Counted from the stretch's first letter, positions 1 through 5,696 are shown. The stretch: DNA of 5,916 nucleotides from Porphyromonadaceae bacterium (GCA_003517675.1 DPAC01000108.1:1-5916); one strand, 5' to 3'. The notes: generated from the sequence alone by a model not told the origin. Translations and numbers: made by a program.

Positions 1-407
1 TCAACACGCTCCGTTATGACCTCAAGCTCATCTCAGATATAAAAGAGAAAAAGAGGATAATAATTTACACGATTCTTCTCTTGTTATGTTTTTATTTGTA
101 TTTTTACATCTGCTTCTATGCATTCGATTTCACAAGTGATCTGGTACCGCGGGCGGGACTTATTGTATTTGCCATGACCAATATCGGCATATCGGTGCCG
201 GTACAGGGTGGTATCGGACCCTGGCACTTCATGGTGATCTCCTCCCTGATAATCCTGGGAGTGGCTGAGAATGAGGCACTCGCTTTTGCAGGTGCTGTCT
301 TTACCATCCAATCGGTCTGGCAGATCCTCTACGGGCTGGTGGGTGTCTTCGCCATGCCGCATGTGAAGAGAAACGCTAAAGAGGTGAATCACGATGAAAA
401 CCAATAA
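1..407 (+). CDS. Flippase-like integral membrane protein, UPF0104 / LPG-synthase TM family (3' end only)
   Basis: This is the C-terminal 134 residues of a gene that begins before the window; the first whole codon is at position 3 and the frame is open to the TAA at 405-407. After a charged lysine-rich cytoplasmic segment (DIKEKKR) there are three or four hydrophobic stretches. The recognisable signature is VPVQGGIGPWHFMVI, the Pro-Gly-Gly-rich loop typical of the last part of the lysylphosphatidylglycerol synthase TM region family (UPF0104, YbhN/AglD-like). Family members are polytopic inner-membrane proteins thought to move or help modify lipid-linked substrates. Bacteroidota members usually lack the soluble aminoacyl-transferase domain, and none follows here, so the protein ends right after the membrane domain. 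The substrate cannot be inferred. The TTG at 81 and the ATG further in are internal codons, not starts. It is probably co-transcribed with pepD, 18 nt downstream. Confidence 0.82.
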   Translation, partial: NTLRYDLKLISDIKEKKRIIIYTILLLLCFYLYFYICFYAFDFTSDLVPRAGLIVFAMTNIGISVPVQGGIGPWHFMVISSLIILGVAENEALAFAGAVFTIQSVWQILYGLVGVFAMPHVKRNAKEVNHDENQ

Positions 408-425
408 AAAAAAAGATCATATAAC

Positions 426-1889
426 ATGGCTACTACAGATTTGCTACAGTTGACACCACAAAGTGTATGGAAACATTTTCATTCACTCACACGCATACCA
501 CGACCCACCGGTCAGATGGATGAGGTGACCCGCTTTGTGATGGAGTTTGGAAAGTCGCTGAACCTGGAAACACGGCAGGACAAGGTGGGCAACGTGCTGA
601 TACGCAAGCCGGCCACCAAGGGGTACGAGCATGCCAGGACGGTGATTCTTCAATCACACCTCGATATGGTGCCGCAGAAGAATGCCGATGTAGCGCATGA
701 TTTCACCAAAGATCCCATCCAGGCCTATATCGACGGTGAGTGGGTGAAAGCCCGCTCTACCACCCTGGGTGCCGACAATGGCATCGGTTGTGCCATGATG
801 ATGGCGGTGCTCGAAGATGAGTCACTTGAACATCCGGCCATTGAGGCGCTCTTCACAATCGATGAAGAGGTGGGTATGGATGGTGCCAACGGACTGGAGA
901 AAGGGTTCCTTGAAGGCACGCTGATGCTCAACCTGGATACGGAAGAGGAGGGCGAGCTCTGCATTGGATGTGCAGGTGGAAGAAATGTGAATGCCTCTTT
1001 CCGTTACAAGCCTGTTACCGAGATTGACATGGGTGACATTGCTTTCAAGGTGAGCCTGCGCGGTCTCAAGGGTGGCCACTCCGGTGTACAGATTCACCTG
1101 GGTCGTGCCAATGCCAACAAGCTGATGAACCGCTTCCTGAAAGAGGTGGTCCGCAACTATGAGGCACGCATCGCCTCCATCCAGGGGGGATCGCTACGCA
1201 ATGCCATCCCCCGCGAGTCATTCGTGGTGCTCACCATCCCCGAGCAACTCTCTGATGACCTGCTGGATCTGGTGGCTGAATATGAAGAGCTCTTCCGCAA
1301 CGATTTTGCCGGCATCGAGGAGGGGATCTCTTTCAAGGCGGAGCCTACCGACCTGCCGAAGCACCTGATACCAGAGGAGATACAGGATGACCTGATCAAC
1401 GCGGTGGAGGGGTGCCCCAACGGGGTGATCAGCTATCTTGCCGACTTCCCCGGTGTGGTGGAGAGCTCGCTCAACCTGGCACTGGTGCAGTCATCAGCGG
1501 ATAGCATCGAGGTGAAGTTGCTGGTACGCAGCTCTTCTGAGAGCCGTAAAGATTGGGTCTGCTCATCGGTGGAGAGCCTCTTCCTGCTGGCTGGTGCCAG
1601 GGTGGAGTTCGATGGTGATTATCCTGGCTGGCAACCCAACGCCCAGAGTGAACTGCTGCATACCATGGAACGGATCTACCTGGAGAAGTATGACCAGCGA
1701 CCCAGGGTGATGGTGATTCATGCCGGTCTGGAGTGCGGTATCATTCAGTCGAATGTAACACAGAAGCTGGATATTGTCTCTTTTGGTCCCACCATCACGG
1801 GCGCACACTCACCCGACGAAGCAGTGAAGATCGATACGGTAGCCCGCACATATGATTACCTGGTGACTACTCTGGAGAATCTGAAATAA
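426..1889 (+). CDS. pepD: Cytosolic non-specific dipeptidase / aminoacyl-histidine dipeptidase (peptidase family M20C)
   Basis: The 487-residue product is full length for PepD (E. coli and Vibrio enzymes are about 485-490). It hydrolyses a broad range of dipeptides, including Xaa-His, in the cytoplasm using two zinc ions. All M20 landmarks are visible: QSHLDMVPQ (metal ligand H78, catalytic-site D80), GADNG (bridging D117), IDEEVG (general base E147, ligand E148), LDTEEEGE (D171) and GAHSPDE near the C-terminus (about H461). These sit at or within two residues of the positions known in Vibrio PepD. The lid/dimerisation domain is intact and contains RGLKGGHSGVQIH at about 212-224. The start ATG at 426 gives the usual N-terminus (LTPQSVWKHFHSLTRIPRPTG), and the leader before it is A-rich with no Shine-Dalgarno sequence. 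It lies 18 nt after the flippase-like gene and 5 nt before the flavodoxin gene, so it is in one transcript. There is no signal peptide, consistent with a cytosolic enzyme. Confidence 0.96.
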   Translation: MATTDLLQLTPQSVWKHFHSLTRIPRPTGQMDEVTRFVMEFGKSLNLETRQDKVGNVLIRKPATKGYEHARTVILQSHLDMVPQKNADVAHDFTKDPIQAYIDGEWVKARSTTLGADNGIGCAMMMAVLEDESLEHPAIEALFTIDEEVGMDGANGLEKGFLEGTLMLNLDTEEEGELCIGCAGGRNVNASFRYKPVTEIDMGDIAFKVSLRGLKGGHSGVQIHLGRANANKLMNRFLKEVVRNYEARIASIQGGSLRNAIPRESFVVLTIPEQLSDDLLDLVAEYEELFRNDFAGIEEGISFKAEPTDLPKHLIPEEIQDDLINAVEGCPNGVISYLADFPGVVESSLNLALVQSSADSIEVKLLVRSSSESRKDWVCSSVESLFLLAGARVEFDGDYPGWQPNAQSELLHTMERIYLEKYDQRPRVMVIHAGLECGIIQSNVTQKLDIVSFGPTITGAHSPDEAVKIDTVARTYDYLVTTLENLK

Positions 1890-1894
1890 GGGTC

Positions 1895-2395
1895 ATGCAC
1901 AATACACTGATTGTTTTTGCTTCAAACCACGGAACGGTAGAACGTTGCGCACGTGAGCTTTTTAAGCTTATCGAGGGGAAGGTGGATCTGTGTAATTTAA
2001 ATCGTCGTGAATCACTCCCAGATCTGATGAGCTATGATACGATCATCGTGGGTGGTTCCATTCACTACGGGAAGATCCAGAAGGTGATCGCCGATTTTTG
2101 CAAGAGCAATCAGACAGTGTTGGCCGGTAAGCGGCTGGGGCTCTTCATCAATTGCCTTTACACGGGAGAGAAAGCAGCACAACAGTTGGAAAGGGCATTC
2201 CCTGAGAGCCTGGCCCGCCATGCACTTGTGCGGGACTACTTTGGGGGTGAACTGTATAAGCAAAAAATGAACTTCTGGGAGCGTTTCATCACGTGGCAGA
2301 TTGTCCGGAGTGAAGGGCTGGAGCCGCTCCTCTTTAAAGATAAGATTGCCCGCTTCGCTCAAATCATCTCTTCATATCATCATGAGAAAGCTTGA
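1895..2395 (+). CDS. Flavodoxin-domain protein, HemG-like (possible protoporphyrinogen IX dehydrogenase)
   Basis: This 166-residue protein has a single flavodoxin fold. It starts with a hydrophobic strand and then the FMN-phosphate loop ASNHGTVE (residues 9-16), followed by YDTIIVGGSIHYGK (47-60), which resembles the VIGASIRYG segment of E. coli HemG. The later segment FGGELYKQKMNFWERFI (116-132) also resembles the ALRYPRYRWYDRFM region of HemG, so it is closer to HemG than to small electron-transfer flavodoxins. HemG oxidises protoporphyrinogen IX using FMN and menaquinone at the inner membrane face. That role is possible here but unproven, because no other heme gene is in the window, and a general flavodoxin oxidoreductase is the alternative. 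The ATG at 1895 is 5 nt after the pepD stop; the only hint of a ribosome site is a short AAGGG. The last 14 nt overlap the next gene. Confidence 0.8.
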   Translation: MHNTLIVFASNHGTVERCARELFKLIEGKVDLCNLNRRESLPDLMSYDTIIVGGSIHYGKIQKVIADFCKSNQTVLAGKRLGLFINCLYTGEKAAQQLERAFPESLARHALVRDYFGGELYKQKMNFWERFITWQIVRSEGLEPLLFKDKIARFAQIISSYHHEKA

Positions 2396-2594
2396 AAGAC
2401 ATATCCTCCTGCCGCTGGTGCTGGCGGCATACGCACTCATCATGGGTGTCATTGCATATCCCCGTTACCGCAACTCCGGCAATTGGGGTGAGTACTTCAC
2501 CATTATCGGAATCACTCTCCTGCTGGCGCTGATTCTTCACTTTCTGTTGAAACGCAGGCACCAGGTCCGCAAACGCTTCAAGGGAGAGGAATAA
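2382..2594 (+). CDS. Small two-helix membrane protein of unknown function (70 aa)
   Basis: I do not recognise a named family. The 70-residue product has a basic N-terminus (MRKLERH), a hydrophobic helix at about residues 8-26, a short polar loop with tyrosines and a tryptophan (about 26-39), a second helix at about 40-56 and a strongly basic tail (KRRHQVRKRFKG). By the positive-inside rule both ends should be cytoplasmic, making a helical hairpin in the inner membrane. The frame is open further upstream, but an ATG at 2301 would lie deep inside the flavodoxin gene and add a non-hydrophobic, serine- and arginine-rich extension. The ATG at 2382, overlapping the flavodoxin stop by 14 nt, is therefore preferred and suggests translational coupling. 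It is the last gene of its unit, with a terminator about 50 nt downstream. A role as membrane partner of the flavodoxin protein is only a guess from the overlap. Confidence 0.75.
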   Translation: MRKLERHILLPLVLAAYALIMGVIAYPRYRNSGNWGEYFTIIGITLLLALILHFLLKRRHQVRKRFKGEE

Positions 2595-2601
2595 CGAAGT
2601 G

Positions 2602-2646
2602 ATCCGGCAGATATCTATTTGCCGCTTCACTGAATCGCTGCCGGAT
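2602..2646 (+). repeat. Perfect 9-bp inverted repeat overlapping the terminator arm
   Basis: ATCCGGCAG (2602-2610) is the exact reverse complement of CTGCCGGAT (2638-2646), with 27 nt between them. The right arm shares six bases (2641-2646) with the left arm of the terminator hairpin, so both structures cannot form at once. A competing 5-bp pairing, CGGCA (2605-2609) with TGCCG (2620-2624), is also possible. It could act as an antiterminator or be incidental. Confidence 0.5.
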
Positions 2647-2670
2647 GAACATCTGTTCGTCCGGTTTTTT
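2641..2670 (+). terminator. Rho-independent terminator after the pepD-flavodoxin unit
   Basis: CCGGATGAAC (2641-2650) pairs with GTTCGTCCGG (2655-2664) in a 10-bp stem with one G-U wobble and an ATCT tetraloop. Six T residues (2665-2670) follow immediately. This is a textbook intrinsic terminator. It closes the upstream unit before the xseA promoter. Confidence 0.9.
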
Positions 2671-2682
2671 CTTCTCCACCTG

Positions 2683-2714
2683 TTAGGAAGCTATTTCACA
2701 AAATGCTATATTTG
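2683..2714 (+). promoter_or_regulatory. Bacteroidota-type promoter for xseA-xseB-ispD
   Basis: TATATTTG at 2707-2714 matches the Bacteroidota -7 consensus TAnnTTTG exactly and lies 22 nt before the xseA ATG. Twenty bases upstream, TTAG (2683-2686) matches three of four bases of the -33 TTTG element. The position just after a terminator supports it. The implied 5' leader is short (about 15 nt), and no Shine-Dalgarno sequence is seen. Confidence 0.68.
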
Positions 2715-2736
2715 TTGAGCTATTCAATATCAAAGC

Positions 2737-4014
2737 ATGATAGAAGATTCGTTCTCACTTACCGAACTGAACCGCCGCGTGAAGGATGCCATCCGCGATC
2801 ATTTGCCGGAGAGCTACTGGCTGCGGGCTGAGACCAGCGATGTGCGCCTCAACCAGAATGGACATTGCTACCTGGAGTTTGTGGAGAAAGATGCGGAAAA
2901 ACAACATATCGTGGCCAAAGCTCGCGGGATGATCTGGTCGAACGTCTTCCAGATGCTCTCTGCCTACTTCGAAGCGGAGACTGGGCAGGCTTTCACCTCC
3001 GGCCTGAACGTGCTGGTACGCGTGATGGTGGACTTCCACGAGCTCTACGGATACTCGCTCACCGTGGTTGATATCGAGCCCTCCTTCACGCTGGGTGAGA
3101 TCGCCCGCAACCGGCAGCAGGTGCTCCGGCAGCTGGAAGAGGAGGGGGTGCTGACACTCAACAGGGAGCTGGAACTGCCGGAGCTGGCACAGCGCATCGC
3201 GGTGATCTCTTCACCCACCGCCGCCGGCTATGGCGACTTCTGCGACCAGTTGGCCCGTAATCCAGGTGGTTTCGCTTTCTATACGAAATTGTTCCCCGCC
3301 ATCATGCAGGGTGAACGAAGCGAGAGCTCCATCATCGAAGCACTGGAGCAGGTGTTCCGCTACAGCCACCTCTTCGATGCGGTAGCCATCATCCGGGGGG
3401 GCGGTGCCACCTCCGACCTGAGCTGCTTCGACAGCTACGCGCTGGCTGTCAACGTGGCACAGTTCCCGCTGCCAGTGGTGAGCGGCATCGGCCACGAGCG
3501 CGATGTGACGGTGCTCGATCATGTGGCGCACACCCGTGCCAAGACACCCACGGCGGTTGCCGAGTTTTTCATCGGTCACATCACCCGAACGGCCACGGAG
3601 CTGACTGACCTGGAGGAGCGGTTGTTCAACCGGACCCGTTCGATTCTGCAGGAGGAGGCGTCGCAACTCCGTCTCCTGACAAAGGAGGTGGTTCATCTCT
3701 CCCTCCTGTTGTTGCAAAAGGAGCGTGCACAGGTGCAGCAGATTTCCGATGCGATGCGACATCTATTGAAACAGCAGATTCAGAGCCAATTGCACTACGT
3801 GGAATCCAGAGAGCAATATCTCCGCATGGTCTCTCCGGCAAATATTCTAAAACGTGGGTATACCCTCACCACCCGTCAGGGACGCATCATCACCTCCCTG
3901 CAAGCGCTCTCACCCGATGATGTGATCGAAACCCACTTCCGGGACGGTGTCGCCACCTCGGTGGTGAGCGCTCTGCGCAGTGAGCCGGAGACGGAAAAGA
4001 ACGAAAAGAGTTAA
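2737..4014 (+). CDS. xseA: Exodeoxyribonuclease VII large subunit
   Basis: The 425-residue catalytic subunit of exonuclease VII degrades single-stranded DNA from both ends in the cytoplasm, together with several XseB subunits. The N-terminal OB-fold (about 1-110, beginning FSLTELNRRVKDAIRD) binds single-stranded DNA. The catalytic domain follows: GEIARNRQQVLRQLEEEGV (120-138), SSPTAAGYGDF (158-168), RGGGATSDL (220-228), GIGHERD (250-256) and TRAKTPTA (266-273). D167, R220, H253 and D256 appear to correspond to D155, R205, H238 and D241 of E. coli XseA. A long, probably coiled-coil stretch (about 285-365) holds the XseB contacts, and SPANILKRGYTLT (366-378) marks the C-terminal module. It is slightly shorter than E. 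coli XseA (about 456 residues), the difference lying in the helical region. The start ATG gives the canonical N-terminus and follows its own promoter. xseB begins 29 nt downstream. Confidence 0.97.
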   Translation: MIEDSFSLTELNRRVKDAIRDHLPESYWLRAETSDVRLNQNGHCYLEFVEKDAEKQHIVAKARGMIWSNVFQMLSAYFEAETGQAFTSGLNVLVRVMVDFHELYGYSLTVVDIEPSFTLGEIARNRQQVLRQLEEEGVLTLNRELELPELAQRIAVISSPTAAGYGDFCDQLARNPGGFAFYTKLFPAIMQGERSESSIIEALEQVFRYSHLFDAVAIIRGGGATSDLSCFDSYALAVNVAQFPLPVVSGIGHERDVTVLDHVAHTRAKTPTAVAEFFIGHITRTATELTDLEERLFNRTRSILQEEASQLRLLTKEVVHLSLLLLQKERAQVQQISDAMRHLLKQQIQSQLHYVESREQYLRMVSPANILKRGYTLTTRQGRIITSLQALSPDDVIETHFRDGVATSVVSALRSEPETEKNEKS

Positions 4015-4043
4015 AATCAAACAAACCAGATAGAATAACCAAC

Positions 4044-4235
4044 ATGGAAAAATTGAGCTATACGGAAGCAAAGAAAGAACTGACCGCGATTGTCACCGCC
4101 ATCGAGACGGGTGAGCTCGACGTGGATGCCCTGACCGAGAAGGTGAAGCGTGCATCGGAGCTGATTCTCTTTTGCCGGGAGAAGCTGACCCACACCGATC
4201 AGGAGTTGCAAAAGATACTCGACGACATCGCATGA
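4044..4235 (+). CDS. xseB: Exodeoxyribonuclease VII small subunit
   Basis: This 63-residue protein has the typical XseB pattern: LSYTEAKKELTAIVTAIETGELDVDALTEKVKRA..L, then a helix carrying a cysteine and several charged residues up to the C-terminus. XseB folds as a helical hairpin, and several copies coat the coiled-coil arm of XseA to make the active nuclease. The length fits Bacteroidota XseB and is a little shorter than the E. coli protein (80 residues). The gap to xseA is 29 nt, A-rich and with no promoter or terminator, so the two subunits are made from one transcript. The TGA stop overlaps the ispD ATG within ATGA (4232-4235), which suggests coupled translation. Confidence 0.95.
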   Translation: MEKLSYTEAKKELTAIVTAIETGELDVDALTEKVKRASELILFCREKLTHTDQELQKILDDIA

Positions 4236-4921
4236 GACGGACTGAACAGGAGAGCGTGGTCATCGTTGCCGGTGGCAGGGGACTCCGTGCGGGTGGGGAG
4301 CTGCCGAAGCAGTTCCGTTTGATTGGCGGTCGTCCGATATTGATGCATACCATGGAGGCATTTTATCGTTACAACCCTGCGATCGACATCGTGGTGGTGC
4401 TGCCGGAGGACTTCATTGATTATTGGCAGCAGCTCTGTTGCACTCATCAATTCACTGTTCCTTTTCGCACCGCAATCGGTGGGGAGACACGTTTTCACTC
4501 GGTCCGAAACGGACTGGATCTGATTCCCGCGGAAGGGGTTGTGGCGGTGCACGACGCCGTACGTCCCCTGGTGAGTCCCGGACTTATCGGTCGTTGTTTC
4601 GCTACCTGTGCCGCTCAGCAGTGCGGGGTGATCCCGGTGGTGCCCGTGACGGGCAGCGTACGTCTGCTCACAAAAGAGGGAAGCAGCATGATTGACCGGG
4701 ATCTGCTGCGGGTGGTGCAGACACCACAGCTTTTTCCTGTTGCAGCACTAAAGAAGGCATACGAAACAGTGTACGATCCCGCCTTCACCGACGATGCCTC
4801 TGTAGCCGAGAAGCATGGTCTGCACATCTGCCTGGAAGAAGGTGAGGAGAGCAACATCAAGATTACGACACCGCTTGACTTTTTGATAGCGGAGCAGCTT
4901 CTTCTACAGCTGCCAAAATGA
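4232..4921 (+). CDS. ispD: 2-C-methyl-D-erythritol 4-phosphate cytidylyltransferase
   Basis: The 229-residue product joins CTP to 2-C-methyl-D-erythritol 4-phosphate, giving CDP-ME in the MEP route to isoprenoid precursors. The nucleotide loop VIVAGGRGLRAGGELPKQF supplies R19 and K26 (E. coli R20 and K27). RFHSVRNGL (87-95), VHDAVRPLV (D108, R111), IDRD..RVVQTPQLFP (R156), FTDDAS (186-190) and NIKITTPLDF (K210) are all present, so the enzyme should be active. In the substrate-binding stretch VPVTGSVR (137-144), the position of E. coli T140 is S142 and the preceding residue is Gly instead of the usual Asp. The open frame extends 20 codons upstream inside xseB, but that extension (MPGEADPHRSG...) is unlike IspD; the ATG at 4232, overlapping the xseB stop, gives a normal N-terminus. 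It is the last gene of the xseA operon. Confidence 0.95.
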   Translation: MRRTEQESVVIVAGGRGLRAGGELPKQFRLIGGRPILMHTMEAFYRYNPAIDIVVVLPEDFIDYWQQLCCTHQFTVPFRTAIGGETRFHSVRNGLDLIPAEGVVAVHDAVRPLVSPGLIGRCFATCAAQQCGVIPVVPVTGSVRLLTKEGSSMIDRDLLRVVQTPQLFPVAALKKAYETVYDPAFTDDASVAEKHGLHICLEEGEESNIKITTPLDFLIAEQLLLQLPK

Positions 4922-4932
4922 TAGAAGTGCTT

Positions 4933-4952
4933 CCTATTTTTCAATAAATAGG
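4933..4952. repeat. Small AT-rich hairpin downstream of ispD
   Basis: CCTATTT (4933-4939) and AAATAGG (4946-4952) form a perfect 7-bp stem with a 6-nt loop (TTCAAT), starting 11 nt after the ispD stop. No T-run follows directly (GTAAAATG comes next), so it is a weak terminator candidate at best. It could instead protect the 3' end of the xseA-ispD transcript. Confidence 0.45.
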
Positions 4953-4988
4953 GTAAAATGAGGTTATTTTAGAAAAAAATCATTCCAT

Positions 4989-5022
4989 TTTGTCATCATA
5001 TCATAGATTTTTATTATTTTTG
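4989..5022 (+). promoter_or_regulatory. Bacteroidota-type promoter for the Lrp-family gene
   Basis: TATTTTTG at 5015-5022 matches the -7 consensus TAnnTTTG and ends 26 nt before the ATG at 5049. TTTG at 4989-4992 is a perfect -33 element, with a 22-bp spacer that is slightly long. The surrounding 127-bp gap is far more AT-rich than the flanking genes, as expected of a promoter region. Confidence 0.62.
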
Positions 5023-5048
5023 ATGGAAGATTACAAAGTACATTTCTC

Positions 5049-5519
5049 ATGGAAAAAATTGACAAGTTAGACAGACAAATACTGGAGATCATCTCACAAA
5101 ATGCCCGGATACCGTTTCGTGATGTGGCTGAGCAATGTGGTGTATCGCGTGCCGCCATCCACCAGCGTGTGCAGCGGATGATTGAGAACGAGGTGATTAC
5201 CGGTTCGGGCTACCATGTGAACCCGAAAGTGCTGGGCTACGCTTCCAGTGCCTATATCGGTGTGAAGCTGGAGAAAGGATCAATGTACAAGAATGTGATT
5301 CCCGAGTTTGAAAAGATCCCGGAGGTAACCGAGTGTCATTTCACCACCGGTCCCTATACGTTGTTGGTGAAGCTCTTTGCTCGTGACAATGAGCATCTGA
5401 TGGACCTGCTCAACAACCGCATCCAGGAGATCCCTGGTGTGGTCGCTACCGAGACCATGATCTCGTTGAGCCAGAGCGTAAAGCGCGAGATACCGATCAT
5501 GAAAGAGGTGACAGTCTGA
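5049..5519 (+). CDS. Lrp/AsnC family transcriptional regulator
   Basis: The 156-residue protein has the two-domain Lrp/AsnC layout at normal length. The N-terminal winged helix-turn-helix begins KIDKLDRQILEIISQNARIPFRDVAEQCGVSRAAIHQRVQRM (about 4-44), with VSRAAIHQRVQRM as the recognition helix, and ends in the wing ENEVITGSGYHVNPKVLG. The C-terminal RAM domain (about 66-145) has the beta strands AYIGVKL and TLLVKLF, the TTGPYTLLVK turn and ETMISLSQSVKREIPI. RAM domains bind small ligands, often amino acids, and assemble dimers into octamers. The regulated genes and the ligand cannot be named from sequence, so no specific symbol is given. It is transcribed alone from its own promoter and ends at a shared terminator facing tRNA-Pro. 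No Shine-Dalgarno sequence precedes the ATG. Many family members repress their own gene. Confidence 0.94.
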   Translation: MEKIDKLDRQILEIISQNARIPFRDVAEQCGVSRAAIHQRVQRMIENEVITGSGYHVNPKVLGYASSAYIGVKLEKGSMYKNVIPEFEKIPEVTECHFTTGPYTLLVKLFARDNEHLMDLLNNRIQEIPGVVATETMISLSQSVKREIPIMKEVTV

Positions 5520-5567
5520 TCCATTTCAGACCAAGTCACTGGATCCGGCCAGGTTCTTAAAAAAGCA

Positions 5568-5603
5568 AGAAAAAGACGAAAGCAATCACCTTCGTCTTTT
5601 TCT
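5568..5603. terminator. Bidirectional intrinsic terminator between lrp-like gene and tRNA-Pro
   Basis: AGAAAAAGACGAA (5568-5580) and TTCGTCTTTTTCT (5591-5603) are perfect 13-bp reverse complements with a 10-nt loop. On the plus strand the right arm itself holds a T5 run. On the minus strand the stem is followed by TTGCTTTTTTAAG (complement of about 5555-5567). It can therefore stop the regulator transcript from the left and the tRNA-Pro transcript from the right. The 48 nt between the regulator stop and this stem hold no gene. Confidence 0.85.
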
Positions 5604-5606
5604 GCG

Positions 5607-5680
5607 TCGGGATGAGGTGACTCGAACACCCGACCTCCACGTCCCGAACGTGGCGCGCTAGCCAACTGTGCTACATCCCG
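5607..5680 (-). tRNA. tRNA-Pro (anticodon CGG)
   Basis: The reverse strand folds into a complete cloverleaf of 74 nt. The acceptor stem is CGGGATG/CATCCCG (7 bp) with discriminator A at 5607. The D arm is GCAC-AGTTGGCTA-GCGC, the anticodon stem CCACG/CGTGG with loop TTCGGGA, the variable loop AGGTC, and the T arm GGGTG-TTCGAGT-CACCT. The anticodon CGG occupies 5644-5646 and reads proline codon CCG. The D stem has one A-C mismatch (positions 12-23) and the T stem one G-U pair. CCA is not encoded (CGC follows), so it must be added by the nucleotidyltransferase. It converges on the Lrp-family gene. Confidence 0.96.
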
Positions 5681-5696
5681 ATCTGTTTTGTGGGTG

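Noticed and set aside
81..407. Reading the first gene as a complete 108-residue protein starting at TTG 81
   Set aside because: The frame is open to the window edge, and TTG 81 lies inside a hydrophobic segment. The UPF0104 family is much longer, so the gene is simply cut by the window.
822..1097. Open frames antisense to pepD, here and at 725-964, 1157-1420 and 1563-1808
   Set aside because: All lie opposite intact M20C coding sequence and give low-complexity or composition-biased products, as expected of antisense frames in a gene of moderate to high GC.
2301..2381. Upstream ATG extending the small membrane protein by 27 residues
   Set aside because: The extension lies fully within the flavodoxin frame, is not hydrophobic and would bury the basic MRKLERH N-terminus. 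The ATG at 2382 fits coupling and topology better.
3211..3762. Minus-strand open frame of 183 codons inside xseA
   Set aside because: It is a shadow of the strongly conserved xseA catalytic domain. The product is rich in His, Arg and Gln with no domain, and has no promoter or independent support.
4172..4231. Upstream ATG extending IspD by 20 residues
   Set aside because: The extra residues do not resemble IspD, which normally starts a few residues before the VIVAGG loop. The ATG at 4232 overlaps the xseB stop.
5521..5556. CTGG/CCAG short inverted repeat after the Lrp-family stop, as a terminator
   Set aside because: The stem is only 4 bp and no T-run follows. The 13-bp dyad at 5568-5603 explains termination better.
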